Shown here: positions 1 through 9,125 of the stretch, in pieces
Position numbering within the stretch: position 1 is the first letter of the stretch
Layout of the letters: each line of letters starts with the position of its first letter
Made by a program: the position numbers and the translations under genes
Notes under the pieces: generated by a model
The model's database searches: none
Seen by the model: only the letters and a program-made list of their open reading frames with translations
Told to the model about the DNA's origin: nothing
Assembly (NCBI RefSeq): GCF_044582145.1
Contig: NZ_JBDODO010000008.1
Reading direction: 5' to 3' (one strand)
DNA length: 64,000 bases
Origin: Guyparkeria sp016278265
GTDB taxonomy: Bacteria > Pseudomonadota > Gammaproteobacteria > Halothiobacillales > Halothiobacillaceae

Positions 1-820
1 CAGCTAAAAAAACCATAACCAGGAAAGCAATCGCAAAAGACGCCGAAAAAGCGAACATCATCAGCCTACGCCACGAGGTGGTCGCAAGAACAGCCAATAC
101 AAACAATATTGACAGAAGTAATCCGGTGCGCCCGGCGAAAAACATCGAGAGGAATATCACCGCGGCCGCAAAATACCAGACTTTTTTACGTCGAACGCTT
201 TCAAAAAGATACGCGAGCGAAAACGCGGACGAAAAACCAATAAACTGAACGAATGACAAACCGTCACCAGTCATGGAAGACAGTCCGGAAACACGATAAG
301 AGGGCAGACTCAGTTCCGGACGGCTAACGATATCGTCAAGCGCTGCGGACACGGTTTCTGAAAAAAACTCTCCAAACATCAGAAGAGCCTGCAGAAAGGC
401 AGCGGCAGCGATGGCAGACAAGAAAAACTCCAACCCTCTACCACCCATAAATACCAGAATCGCGACCGCTGCAAAAGGAACCACAAACCCTAACGAAATA
501 ACCCAATTTAACGCTTTTGCAACATCTCCACCAACAGACGCAACCACAAATAAAATAAAAACAAGAGAAAAAATCAGAAACCCCGTAACCAGAATCTCTT
601 GCTTAACTACACCCAAACGAAAACGACTCAATGAACGAAAGGAAAAAAAATAAAAAGCCGCGATAATAATTGCAGAAATATATGACCCGAGCACTTGGAA
701 CCTAAAAGCAGGGTCATACAAGACCAGAAAGATGACAAACGTGGCGAAAACTGCTGGCACCAAGCCACCGACCACTGCCCTAACAACCCGGCTTTCGGAA
801 CATTTTGAAGTATCGATCAT
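1..820 (-). CDS. Wzy-like O-antigen/polysaccharide polymerase, partial (C-terminus beyond window)
   Basis: This reading frame runs from ATG at 820 off the left edge with no stop, giving 273 codons. The translation is very hydrophobic, with many membrane segments, for example around residues 14-32, 38-52 and 67-84. The segment FFAGRTGLLLS at roughly residues 232-242 resembles those seen in Wzy-type polymerases and O-antigen ligases. Its place at the distal end of a glycosyltransferase operon suggests that it polymerises lipid-linked repeat units at the periplasmic face. An in-frame TGA lies six codons upstream, so the start can only be this ATG or the TTG two codons before it. The stretch is AT-rich compared with the housekeeping genes, as is common for wzy. 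A ligase is an alternative. Confidence 0.7.
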   Translation of the reverse strand, partial: MIDTSKCSESRVVRAVVGGLVPAVFATFVIFLVLYDPAFRFQVLGSYISAIIIAAFYFFSFRSLSRFRLGVVKQEILVTGFLIFSLVFILFVVASVGGDVAKALNWVISLGFVVPFAAVAILVFMGGRGLEFFLSAIAAAAFLQALLMFGEFFSETVSAALDDIVSRPELSLPSYRVSGLSSMTGDGLSFVQFIGFSSAFSLAYLFESVRRKKVWYFAAAVIFLSMFFAGRTGLLLSILFVLAVLATTSWRRLMMFAFSASFAIAFLVMVFLA

Positions 821-928
821 ACGCAAAGGTATATTTCAGGGCATGCGGACCGGGATGAGATAAAGTCAACATGGAGCGGAGACGCCGCTACACACTTGGC
901 AATTGGAAGACGGCACGAAAAGGAGCGA

Positions 929-2053
929 TCAGACATTATCATTCTCCTTGAGTCCCAGCACCGCATCCCACTTGGCAGCAACGCGCTCCATGGAAAAACG
1001 GTCCCGCACGGCCACCGCCTCTTCTGCCATCAGCCTCCGTTGAGACTCGTCTCGCATCAACCTTTCCATGGCACCGGCCAGGCCTGATGCGCCCGCTTCG
1101 GGCGGCACCAGATAGCCATCAACCCCATCACGAATGATGTCCCTCGGCCCAGCATCACAATCGAAACTTACCGCCGGCAGCCCGTGGGCCATGGCCTCGG
1201 CGAGCGTGTTCGGAAAGCCTTCGAAACGCGAGCTCATCACGTACAAATCGGCCCGCTCGTACCAGTCCGAAAGGTTGCCCACCCGCCCCGGCAGGTAGAC
1301 GCGACCAGTCAGGCCGACTCGATCGCGCTCGCTTTCCAGTCGCCGCCGCTCAGGGCCGTCACCCAGAACCACCAGATCCCATTCCGGGTAACGCGTGGCT
1401 AATAGTTCAAATGCCCTGACAAGCTGATCAAACTGTTTTTCCTCACTTAAACGACCAACCGCCAACACAACCCTCCGTTCCATCCCTACCACGGCGGATG
1501 GGTTGACCTCCGGCTTGTCACGGGGAAGGGGATAAACAATCGGGTTGGCTATGACATGGCCGTGAGCCTTCGGGCAACAACGGGTGAGCCACTCTCTTGC
1601 GCGCCCCGTCTGTACGACTACGGCACGGGCCCTCGGGTAAGCCCATCGACGCAACCAATCCAGTACGACACCCAACGGCATGGCTGGGGGATAAGTACGC
1701 TCTGATACCACCACCGGCCCCCCTAGCCCCCGGGTCGCGATGACCGCTGCCACGTTCACATGCGGCAAAAAAGAAACGATAACATCCGGCAACAACTCGC
1801 GAACGGCCCGGCGCAAGGCGATTAGCCGGCGCAGTTTATTGAGAGGGGACCGGCTTCGGCTGGGAACCCGGTCGGCCAGATAGTCCAACCGAACTCGCTC
1901 TTCCAGCGGATAAAGGCATTCCCCGCGGCCGGAAAATGTCGGCATGAGCGTCACCTGATGACCCTGCTGCACCCAGTAGTTACTCAGCAAGGCGGCAACG
2001 CGTTCCGCGCCACCACCCTGCATGGAGCTAACGAGGAAGAGGATTCGTTTCAT
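929..2053 (-). CDS. Glycosyltransferase family 4 (GT-B fold)
   Basis: This 374-residue protein has the two-domain GT4 layout. The N-terminal acceptor-side motif QGGGAERV is at residues 12-19. A nucleotide-sugar-binding C-terminal domain carries the E-x7-E signature in EGFPNTLAEAMAHGLP and ends in DGYLVPPE. It should transfer a sugar from a nucleotide donor onto the lipid-linked polysaccharide repeat in the cytoplasm. The donor cannot be read from sequence. Its start overlaps the stop of the upstream GT4 gene by 4 bases (ATGA). The two proteins are clearly paralogous along their length, which suggests a tandem duplication followed by a change in specificity. Confidence 0.9.
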   Translation of the reverse strand: MKRILFLVSSMQGGGAERVAALLSNYWVQQGHQVTLMPTFSGRGECLYPLEERVRLDYLADRVPSRSRSPLNKLRRLIALRRAVRELLPDVIVSFLPHVNVAAVIATRGLGGPVVVSERTYPPAMPLGVVLDWLRRWAYPRARAVVVQTGRAREWLTRCCPKAHGHVIANPIVYPLPRDKPEVNPSAVVGMERRVVLAVGRLSEEKQFDQLVRAFELLATRYPEWDLVVLGDGPERRRLESERDRVGLTGRVYLPGRVGNLSDWYERADLYVMSSRFEGFPNTLAEAMAHGLPAVSFDCDAGPRDIIRDGVDGYLVPPEAGASGLAGAMERLMRDESQRRLMAEEAVAVRDRFSMERVAAKWDAVLGLKENDNV

Positions 2054-3174
2054 GGACCATTCCGTAGGGAGTTAAAAAGCTGTTCCCACCGCACCGCGAC
2101 GCTTGACACCGCAAACCGCCCCTGCGCTTCGACTGCACGTTCGGCCAAGCGAGCCCGAAGCTCCGGATCCCCCATGATCCTATCCAGCGCTTCGACCAGC
2201 CCCTTCTGATCATCCTGCGGCACCAAAAGGCCGTCGACCTCATGACGCAAAATCTCGCGCGGGCCGGTCTCGCAATCGACCGCTACGGCAGGGAGGCCGT
2301 GAGCCAGGGCCTCGATGAGCGTATTGGGAAAACCCTCGAAGCGTGACGTCAGCGAATAGATGTCAGCCGCCTCATACCACTCGCCGACATTCCCCACGGC
2401 CCCGGGAAGGCGGACACGTTCGCCAAGCCCCAACGACGTTATCTGATCTTCAAGTGAAGCGCGCTGTCGGCCCTCGCCAAGGATGACCAACATCCAATCC
2501 GGATGCGCTTGACTGACGGACGCGAACGCGTCCAGCAAACGGTCAAAGCGCTTCTGTTCACCCAATCGCCCAACGGCCATCAACAGCCGGGAGCATCCCG
2601 TCCCTTCCCTGGCGACGGTAGGGCTCAACCTGGGCTCATGCGCCGGTAACGGAAAACGCACTGGGTTGGGAATCACCGCGATGCGAGGGGCGGGCGCATT
2701 GCCTTGAAGCCACGCGGCACTCTGCCGAGTCTGTGCAACTAGAGCGGACAAATGGGGATAACTCCACCGCCGAACCATCGACCAAGCTCGGCCTAGGGGC
2801 ATCGCCGGTGGATAAATCCGCTCTGAACCTACGGTGACGACTGGCAAGCCCAAACTCGCCCATGCCAGCACTGCATTCGCTGTCGTCATCATCGCCACAG
2901 CAGCGTCCGGTCTATGTTCCTTCAGGATCCGACGCAAGGCCCGGATCCTGCGGAAATTATTGCCCAGCGCCTGCCAAGTATTGGCACTTGTTGCGTCGCA
3001 TTCCAGAGCGATCCGCTCGACGCGTTCATCCAGCTCGTAGAAATCACGCTCCACCCCGGCCGCGGTCACTATCGTCACCAACCAGCCCTGTTGGGCCCAG
3101 TGATTGGCCAGAGTCGCCGTCACCCGCTCCGCTCCGCCGCCTGAGAGCGAATGTATAAACATAATCAATCTCAA
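2050..3174 (-). CDS. Glycosyltransferase family 4 (GT-B fold)
   Basis: This is a second GT4 enzyme with the same hallmarks as its downstream neighbour: SGGGAERV near the N-terminus and EGFPNTLIEALAHGLP carrying E-x7-E. The start is uncertain. ATG at 3204 adds a short tail unlike the paralogue and has no visible Shine-Dalgarno sequence. TTG at 3174 gives an N-terminus that aligns with the paralogue and has a GGGG run about 8 bases upstream. ATG at 3162 is the third option. The protein is predicted to be cytoplasmic and to add one residue to the repeat unit. The roughly 150 bases between this gene and the upstream GT2 gene hold nothing recognisable. Confidence 0.87.
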   Translation of the reverse strand: MRLIMFIHSLSGGGAERVTATLANHWAQQGWLVTIVTAAGVERDFYELDERVERIALECDATSANTWQALGNNFRRIRALRRILKEHRPDAAVAMMTTANAVLAWASLGLPVVTVGSERIYPPAMPLGRAWSMVRRWSYPHLSALVAQTRQSAAWLQGNAPAPRIAVIPNPVRFPLPAHEPRLSPTVAREGTGCSRLLMAVGRLGEQKRFDRLLDAFASVSQAHPDWMLVILGEGRQRASLEDQITSLGLGERVRLPGAVGNVGEWYEAADIYSLTSRFEGFPNTLIEALAHGLPAVAVDCETGPREILRHEVDGLLVPQDDQKGLVEALDRIMGDPELRARLAERAVEAQGRFAVSSVAVRWEQLFNSLRNGP

Positions 3175-3324
3175 ACCGACACCCCACGGCGAACAGAAAA
3201 TCATTTAACTACAAAACGCATCGCAGGTATCAGCGCGAGCAGATTAGACTGAGAGCAGAGCCGCACATGGGCCCAACAGGGCGACAGAAACATGATGCAA
3301 TAAAATTTCAGATCACCTCCCCGG

Positions 3325-4272
3325 TTAGCTATTCTTCACACGGAACAAACAGCTACGAACCCAAAAAATCACAGACCACTTCCCACCCCACAAGAACACT
3401 AACGAATCCCTGGCCCCAAAGCCAACATCATTCTTCGATATATCCGACAACATGGCTGAGTACGCATCAAAATCCGAGAACCGCAAAGCCCTACGAATGT
3501 TGTCTATATAGATCCGTCGAAATCCAGCGCTCAGAGGCCCAGACTTGATGCCGGCTTCCGACGCATAATCCAGAGCGACTTTCTGCCCGTAATAATATGG
3601 CAGGAGGTTCCCTTTTTTCACACTCCGCGTGTTGCTATCGGGGTGCTTTCGATACCATCCAAGTACCTGAGGAATGTAGCCAACCGAAAAACCATTCGCG
3701 GTAATCAAATGATGCAACCAGTCCAATCCACGCAAATTCTCGTATACCGGAAATCCCTCTTTGGGCAGCAGGAAGCGACGAAACATTTTTGAAGAGTGAG
3801 GTACGAAGGTTCCTTTTTGAACAAGGTCATCCATACCATAAAGACCACCGTCCAAGTCTTGGCAAAACCGCCCGACGACGCGTCCGTCCTCTACGACCTC
3901 CATATCGTGGAAGACGCTACCGCATTCCGGATGCCTCTTGAAGAAGTTCACTTGTTCTTGCAATCTTTCCGGGCACATAAGGTCATCACCGTCCAAGACG
4001 GCTATAAATTCCCCTCTCGCCATCAAGTAAAGATCATTTAGATTCCGCTGCCCGCCGACATTGGTTTTCCTCAAAACTGGAACAACCACGCCCGGATATT
4101 TGTCAGCATAATCCCTGACGATACGCGGCGTTTCATCCGTCGAGCCGTCATCGCCCACCAAAATCTCAAAACGAAAATTCGTTGACTGATTCACAACCGA
4201 GCGCAAGGTATCAGCGATGAACTCGCCGTGGTTGTAAGCTGGGATTACGACACTAACCAATACAGACGCCAT
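3325..4272 (-). CDS. Glycosyltransferase family 2 (GT-A fold)
   Basis: This 315-residue protein has a classic GT2 N-terminal domain. It starts VSVVIPAYNHGEFIADTL, followed by the UDP-binding VGDDGSTDETPRI segment and the metal-binding acidic motif LDGDDLMCP near residue 97. The rest is a mixed acceptor domain without membrane helices. It probably adds a sugar to the undecaprenyl-linked repeat. The gene lies 6 bases after the sulfotransferase gene, so the two are probably one transcript. Base composition is lower in GC than in the core genes, which is consistent with horizontal exchange of O-antigen modules. The exact donor is unknown. Confidence 0.88.
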   Translation of the reverse strand: MASVLVSVVIPAYNHGEFIADTLRSVVNQSTNFRFEILVGDDGSTDETPRIVRDYADKYPGVVVPVLRKTNVGGQRNLNDLYLMARGEFIAVLDGDDLMCPERLQEQVNFFKRHPECGSVFHDMEVVEDGRVVGRFCQDLDGGLYGMDDLVQKGTFVPHSSKMFRRFLLPKEGFPVYENLRGLDWLHHLITANGFSVGYIPQVLGWYRKHPDSNTRSVKKGNLLPYYYGQKVALDYASEAGIKSGPLSAGFRRIYIDNIRRALRFSDFDAYSAMLSDISKNDVGFGARDSLVFLWGGKWSVIFWVRSCLFRVKNS

Positions 4273-4278
4273 GCTACT

Positions 4279-5274
4279 TCATGAATCCAAATTAATATGT
4301 TGGTAAAATCTCTTTTTGGCGGCCATATTTTCAACCACACCCGAGCTGCGTTTAACAGGGATGCGCCGCTCCTCGTCCTCCAAGCGAGCAAGCATACCTT
4401 CATCAACGTCATCGATCACATCTTTTGAGTGCTCAGGCTCATACCCGAGGAACGTCATTTCATGCCAGCAGATCTTCTCGACCACTTTAACCTCACTCTC
4501 AGAAAGCTCGCTTCTGTATTTTTGGCTATTGTCAGATATAACACCCTGAGAAAGGTTACTCCAAGCTTTCTGAGTCTTCGCATTCTTTTGAGTTACCTCG
4601 TCTTTGTGGAACTCAAATACGCCTTTGTCGAAGGGAACCCCCAAAAACTCAAAAATATTCTTAATTTCGACCTCATTATTCGCCGTAAGGTTCTCGTATT
4701 TGACAAAATGAGCCTTACCTTCCTTTTCAAGAAGGTGATAATTTTTCAGGCTCTGCTGCTGGTCGCGCTGCCATTGCCGAGCTGCGTTGACGACTCCTCC
4801 GGGGTGATCACTATTCTTTTTCCACGATAGAGCCATATCTCTTGGATCTCGAGTTTGATATACAAACTTAGCCTCGGGAAAGTAGGTCAGCAGAAACGGA
4901 AGAAATTCATACACATGATTTTCCTTTATAAACACATGTTGCTTTCCGTTTTCCCGAGATTCTTCGAGAAAAATATTCTGAATTAGAGACTTTATATCAC
5001 CGGGAACAGCAAGATTCCGCAACTCCTCGTACGAAAAGCATTTCTTCAAAACAGAAAACTCGACCGATATGAGTCGATAAATATCATTTAACAGGCTTTC
5101 CCAGTTTTTCTTTTTTGAAATATCACCGTATCTAAACAGATTTCGCGCAACCGGGTTGATAACGTGCTTCGTCGAAGGACCACACACATTGTTATGACCG
5201 TTGATAAGCTTTGATATAAAATTACTGCCGGATCGCTCCGAACACATTAAAAAAAACAAAGACATTAAAACCAT
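4279..5274 (-). CDS. PAPS-dependent sulfotransferase family protein
   Basis: This 331-residue protein has the two PAPS-binding signatures of the sulfotransferase fold. The 5'-phosphosulfate loop SERSGSNFISKL is at residues 12-23. The 3'-phosphate motif FVYQTRDPRDMALSW is near residues 137-151, with Arg142 and Ser150 in the expected places. The family moves sulfate from PAPS to hydroxyls of sugars or other acceptors. Sitting among glycosyltransferases, it is most likely to act on the surface polysaccharide. ATG at 5274 and the ATG three codons later are both possible starts. The gene is strikingly AT-rich. A second, divergent sulfotransferase lies directly upstream. Confidence 0.85.
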   Translation of the reverse strand: MVLMSLFFLMCSERSGSNFISKLINGHNNVCGPSTKHVINPVARNLFRYGDISKKKNWESLLNDIYRLISVEFSVLKKCFSYEELRNLAVPGDIKSLIQNIFLEESRENGKQHVFIKENHVYEFLPFLLTYFPEAKFVYQTRDPRDMALSWKKNSDHPGGVVNAARQWQRDQQQSLKNYHLLEKEGKAHFVKYENLTANNEVEIKNIFEFLGVPFDKGVFEFHKDEVTQKNAKTQKAWSNLSQGVISDNSQKYRSELSESEVKVVEKICWHEMTFLGYEPEHSKDVIDDVDEGMLARLEDEERRIPVKRSSGVVENMAAKKRFYQHINLDS

Positions 5275-5290
5275 CCCTCCGTTGCCGTAA

Positions 5291-6304
5291 TCAAATTATT
5301 TGAAATCTTTCATACGCGCCCGCTGCATCTTTCGAGCTATATTCTTCTAACCGCCAAATGTTGGTATTGGAAAAGCTGCTCTCGCCAGCATATGCGGGCG
5401 CCGCGGCTCCACCCAGCCCATCCTGATCGCGCACGCGGCGGGTTATTTCGTCGTAATAATATTTGGGGCGGCGACAAAAGTCTTCGTATTGCACCACCAA
5501 TTTCTTATGATCCGGCAACTGAGAAATGCCCTGTTCTACCGAGCGGTTGATGGCAACGATCTGACCCGCAACTGATTCCAACGGGTCCAGGTCTTTAAGT
5601 TGCGGGTATTCTTTGATCTTGAACGAGTACCAGGTGTTGATGTCCCCGTACTGGCGTTTACGGGCTTCCAGGGCGGACTGGATGTTGAAGATCGGGTCGC
5701 GTCGAATCCATATGAACAGAGACTTATCGAACTGTTCCGCCAGTTCCGGGATGTTCTGGTTCAAGATCATGGCTTTCATGGCAAACGGTTTTTCGAAGAT
5801 GTTCGCCAGTGCGTTCAGCTCGTCACGCAACCCGGCGAGGTCTCCTTTCTCGCGCAGTTCCGGGCCGGGCAGGTAATCCAGCTCGTCGAAAGGCAGGAAG
5901 CGGCGCCAGAAGTACCAAAATTCGTTGGGGGCCAGCGCCCCCTTGGTCTTGCCGTTGTCCGAACTGAAGTTGATCTCGGAGTTGAAGTCCAGGATTTCGT
6001 TGCGGAAGTTGTATCGCGGGTCCGTCAGCAGTTGCTGGATCTTTGCGCCTACCAAGGGTGCCCCGAAAAAGCGAGACAGCAGATTCGTTGGATAGGCGGC
6101 AAGGCCGGTGTTGGCGAGCCATTGCAAAAACAGAGTGCTACCTGAGCGGTGGGGACCCATCAGAAAAATTTTAGTGAAACGCTCATCCGAGTCTTTCAGA
6201 TAGTTTTCATTAGCCCCCGCCAGATTGCTATTCAGGTCTTTGAGCAATTCCTCAAGAGCTGAAACCCGTGCGTATTTTTCTGTCCTGTGTTCAGGAGCAG
6301 CCAT
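5291..6304 (-). CDS. Second sulfotransferase family protein
   Basis: From ATG at 6304 this is a 337-residue protein. The open frame extends upstream to 6412, but that would overlap the neighbouring gene by 97 bases, whereas ATG at 6304 sits just after that gene's stop and has an AAAGGG Shine-Dalgarno-like stretch. The phosphosulfate-binding loop GPHRSGSTLFL is at residues 50-60. A 3'-phosphate motif of the type IWIRRDPIFNIQSALEA lies about 200 residues in. It resembles its neighbour only in these motifs, so it is probably a second specificity rather than a recent duplicate. Its likely substrate is a sugar or lipid intermediate of the same polysaccharide, although the acceptor cannot be read. 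Confidence 0.82.
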   Translation of the reverse strand: MAAPEHRTEKYARVSALEELLKDLNSNLAGANENYLKDSDERFTKIFLMGPHRSGSTLFLQWLANTGLAAYPTNLLSRFFGAPLVGAKIQQLLTDPRYNFRNEILDFNSEINFSSDNGKTKGALAPNEFWYFWRRFLPFDELDYLPGPELREKGDLAGLRDELNALANIFEKPFAMKAMILNQNIPELAEQFDKSLFIWIRRDPIFNIQSALEARKRQYGDINTWYSFKIKEYPQLKDLDPLESVAGQIVAINRSVEQGISQLPDHKKLVVQYEDFCRRPKYYYDEITRRVRDQDGLGGAAAPAYAGESSFSNTNIWRLEEYSSKDAAGAYERFQII

Positions 6305-6315
6305 ATTGAACCCTT

Positions 6316-7329
6316 TTACTTGATTGCGAGCAGGCGGATGAGCCTGTCCATGTCTTCTTCGTTGTAGCGCTGATCGCAAGGCAGGAACAAACCGTTTGTA
6401 ACAAGGTTCCATTCGAAAGAACCTTCTCGCACCCGTTTGAGGACTTCAGGCCAGTAGTTCGGTACAAATACCCGCTGACTAATCAGATCCGCCCTACTGG
6501 CTGTTTTCACGCTTGACAGAAACGGGTAACACAACGGGGCTACACTGTCGTCAATCCTTACATTCAGTTGATTGTATTGGCTCAGACGTTCCTGAAGGTA
6601 GAGGGCATTGCGGGCTCGCGCCGTTCTGGCTCTGTCGTTGTCGACTGACTGAAGCAGTCGCTCCGTTAAACGGGACATTCTCTTCACCGGCAACATCGAG
6701 ATTGATTTCTCTGCATCCAAGTATTGCTGGTAGGCCACTTCTGGGCTGTTGGCAAGTCGGCTGACCAGGTGAGCCATTCGGGATTCTGAAGAGTCATCCC
6801 GTTGCTCTGGCTCCCGGATTCGAGAGTCTTGCGAATAGAGCAAGCCGCCATCTGGTAGGCCGAAGAATTTTCTTGGGGAATAGATGGTTGCAAGGGCCCC
6901 AACTGGTTCTGCGAAGTAAGCTTGCGAGCAATCTACAATCGTTTTTTTGTGGCCGAATCGGCTTATACTACGCTTAATTGCTTCACCACAAAGCCCAAAA
7001 TAATCAATGACAAAAATATATTCATCTTCTTGGATCTGTAACGCAGCGTCTACATCAAAATTGGCATCGACATTATAAAACTCAATGGTAACGCCCACAT
7101 CGCCTGCAGCCTCCACTACGGCATCACAGGTGTATGAAGGCAACCAAACTTTCTTTGCCCCTATAGCGTTCAGCACAAGCTTGATAGCAGAGCGAGCAGA
7201 GTTGGTTTTAATCATTGCTTGCGCAACATTTACCTCATAAAGCGGCAACTCTAGTCCCTGATAACCGCCGATAGCCAGGTCTTGACTTAAACTCATCGTC
7301 AAGCACCCAACCCAAAATTCATACGACAA
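6316..7329 (-). CDS. DegT/DnrJ/EryC1-fold PLP-dependent protein
   Basis: This is a protein of about 337 residues with the fold type I aminotransferase pattern seen in DegT/DnrJ sugar aminotransferases, but it is a distant member. The segment KKVWLPSYTCDAVVEA matches the substrate/PLP pocket region. SPRKFFGLPDGGLL aligns with the usual ATKxFxxGEGG motif, so the PLP lysine appears to be kept. It is shorter at the C-terminus than the canonical enzyme encoded at 8025-9125. ATG at 7329 and the internal ATG at 7296 are both plausible starts. It lies between wbqC and the sulfotransferases, so a role in modifying the amino sugar is likely, but the reaction is unknown. Confidence 0.68.
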   Translation of the reverse strand: MSYEFWVGCLTMSLSQDLAIGGYQGLELPLYEVNVAQAMIKTNSARSAIKLVLNAIGAKKVWLPSYTCDAVVEAAGDVGVTIEFYNVDANFDVDAALQIQEDEYIFVIDYFGLCGEAIKRSISRFGHKKTIVDCSQAYFAEPVGALATIYSPRKFFGLPDGGLLYSQDSRIREPEQRDDSSESRMAHLVSRLANSPEVAYQQYLDAEKSISMLPVKRMSRLTERLLQSVDNDRARTARARNALYLQERLSQYNQLNVRIDDSVAPLCYPFLSSVKTASRADLISQRVFVPNYWPEVLKRVREGSFEWNLVTNGLFLPCDQRYNEEDMDRLIRLLAIK

Positions 7330-7338
7330 ATAAGTGGC

Positions 7339-8028
7339 TTAGTTGAGTTCATAACGCTCCATCTGCTCTATAATCAGGGCTGGTGAGCAGTTCATCAGCA
7401 TATCAATAATCGACAAGTTGGGGACAAATTCCGCCCCATACTGCGAATACTCAACAGGAAACGAATCAATAAACTTCAGCTCAATTCCTTTCTCTGCAAA
7501 ATCCGGCTTCGCATACAACTCTCGCCCGCCGGGCGCGTTGATGTAGCAGCCGGATCCGAACTGGTGACATAAGTCAATCACGCGGTCTCGGGCGGGTGAA
7601 GAGCGTTCATATTCGAGTTCGCTCGTCTTCTTGAACTGCTTTTCTATACCGAGATAGGAAAAGATTGCCTCAAAGCTTTTTTCGCATACGGATGCGATTG
7701 ATCGATCCTCAAAGTTCAGAACTTCCCGTATTATTGGAAAGACATCCTCAAAATAGGGAGCCTTGGAGTAGCTTTGTTCAATCGTTTTCAGCACCGTTGC
7801 CACATGCTGTGAGAACTTCAGTTCTGAGATCAGTTTGTTCGAGGACGATCCAGGCACCGGAACGATAAACCGTGTAACCCCGTTTGACGACAAAATGCGA
7901 TTCCTGTTGATGTGGCCCTGCTTTATATAGGCAACATCGTCGTAAATAAGAAAGAGATCAGCAGCATAAATCAGCTGGAAATAGCCAATGTAGGGGAACA
8001 GGTAGGGCTGCATAACTGCCAGCTTCAT
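7339..8028 (-). CDS. WbqC family protein
   Basis: This 229-residue protein starts MKLAVMQPYLFPYIGYFQL and continues with DDVAYIKQGHINRNRI, the recognisable opening of the WbqC family. The family is found next to nucleotide-sugar aminotransferases in O-antigen loci. Its reaction is not settled; involvement in N-acylation or attachment of an amino-acid group to the amino sugar has been suggested. The start codon overlaps the upstream aminotransferase gene by 4 bases (ATGA), so the two are translationally coupled and very probably act in sequence on the same dTDP-amino sugar. No membrane segment is seen, so a cytoplasmic location is expected. Confidence 0.85.
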   Translation of the reverse strand: MKLAVMQPYLFPYIGYFQLIYAADLFLIYDDVAYIKQGHINRNRILSSNGVTRFIVPVPGSSSNKLISELKFSQHVATVLKTIEQSYSKAPYFEDVFPIIREVLNFEDRSIASVCEKSFEAIFSYLGIEKQFKKTSELEYERSSPARDRVIDLCHQFGSGCYINAPGGRELYAKPDFAEKGIELKFIDSFPVEYSQYGAEFVPNLSIIDMLMNCSPALIIEQMERYELN

Positions 8029-9125
8029 GTCGCCAGCTCCATCTTGATCAAGTTCACGATATTTTTCTGTTCACCCTGAGCAAGCTGAGCAAAGATTGGC
8101 AAACACAATATCCTGCTGGCGATTTCTTTGGAAACGGGGTGATCCGCCCCCGCGCCCAAACACGCCACCGATTCCAGTGACGGGTAAAAATACCGCCTTG
8201 CCAGCACACCGTTTTCCTTTAGCGTGGCTGCCACTCGCACGGCTTGCTCTTCGCTCTCGAACACCACCGGGAAGTAAGCGTAGTTGTAATCCAGACCTTT
8301 CGGTTTGGCCTGCACCTGCAGTGTGTGGCTCAGAGTCCGTTCGTAGCGATTCCACACGACGGCACGGGCTTTGAGGTTTTCTTCCATTTCGTCCAGCACA
8401 CACAACCCCATCGCCGCCTGCAGCTCGTTCATCTTGGCGTTGATGCCCAACTCCTCGATGCTCTCCGGCCCGGTGATGCCGAAATTGATCATCTTCTTCG
8501 CCCGTTCGAGGTCTTCCTTGCGCTTGAACACGATGGCCCCACCCTCGCCGGTGTGGAACAGCTTGGTGGCATGGAAGCTGAGGGTGGCGGCGTCCCCGTG
8601 TTTGAGTAGGCTTTCGCCTTTGTAGTTCACTCCGAAGGCGTGGGACGCATCGTAGATGACCTTCAGATCGTGCTTACGAGCGATGGCCTCGATGGCTTCG
8701 ACGTCGCAGGCGTTACCAAATACATGCACGGGTACGATGGCCTGGGTATTCGGTGTGATGGCCGCTTCGATATTGGCCGGGTTCAGGCACCAAGTGTTCG
8801 AGTCTATGTCTGCGAATACCGGCTGCACGCCGTCCCATTTCAGGGAGCTGGCGGTGGCGATGAAGGTGAACGGAGTGGTGATGGCTTGCGGTTGTGCGCC
8901 GGGAGTGGCATCGCTAACGCCCAGTGCACGGTAGGCGATCTGCAGTGCAAGCGTACCGTTGGAGACCAGCAGCAGGTTTTCAACGCCCAGGTAGTCTTCA
9001 AGCCGGCGGGTGAGTTCTTGTACCAGTGGGCCGTTGTTAGTCAGCCAATTTTTGTCGTAGATGCCATCAATGTACTTATCGAGCTTTTCCCGGTTAGGGA
9101 GATAAGGTTTGGTGACCGGAATCAT
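8025..9125 (-). CDS. dTDP-4-keto-6-deoxy sugar aminotransferase (DegT/DnrJ/EryC1/StrS family)
   Basis: This 366-residue enzyme starts IPVTKPYLPNREKL and has the family's WLTNNGPLVQELTRRL and LLVSNGTLALQIAYRAL segments. The PLP lysine lies in SFHATKLFHTGEGG. It follows rfbA and rfbB, while rfbC and rfbD are absent from the window. It should therefore aminate dTDP-4-keto-6-deoxyglucose (VioA- or FdtB-like) to give a 4-amino or 3-amino dideoxy sugar. Which position is aminated cannot be decided here. It overlaps rfbA upstream and wbqC downstream by 4 bases each, so this part of the operon is tightly coupled. Confidence 0.88.
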   Translation of the reverse strand: MIPVTKPYLPNREKLDKYIDGIYDKNWLTNNGPLVQELTRRLEDYLGVENLLLVSNGTLALQIAYRALGVSDATPGAQPQAITTPFTFIATASSLKWDGVQPVFADIDSNTWCLNPANIEAAITPNTQAIVPVHVFGNACDVEAIEAIARKHDLKVIYDASHAFGVNYKGESLLKHGDAATLSFHATKLFHTGEGGAIVFKRKEDLERAKKMINFGITGPESIEELGINAKMNELQAAMGLCVLDEMEENLKARAVVWNRYERTLSHTLQVQAKPKGLDYNYAYFPVVFESEEQAVRVAATLKENGVLARRYFYPSLESVACLGAGADHPVSKEIASRILCLPIFAQLAQGEQKNIVNLIKMELAT

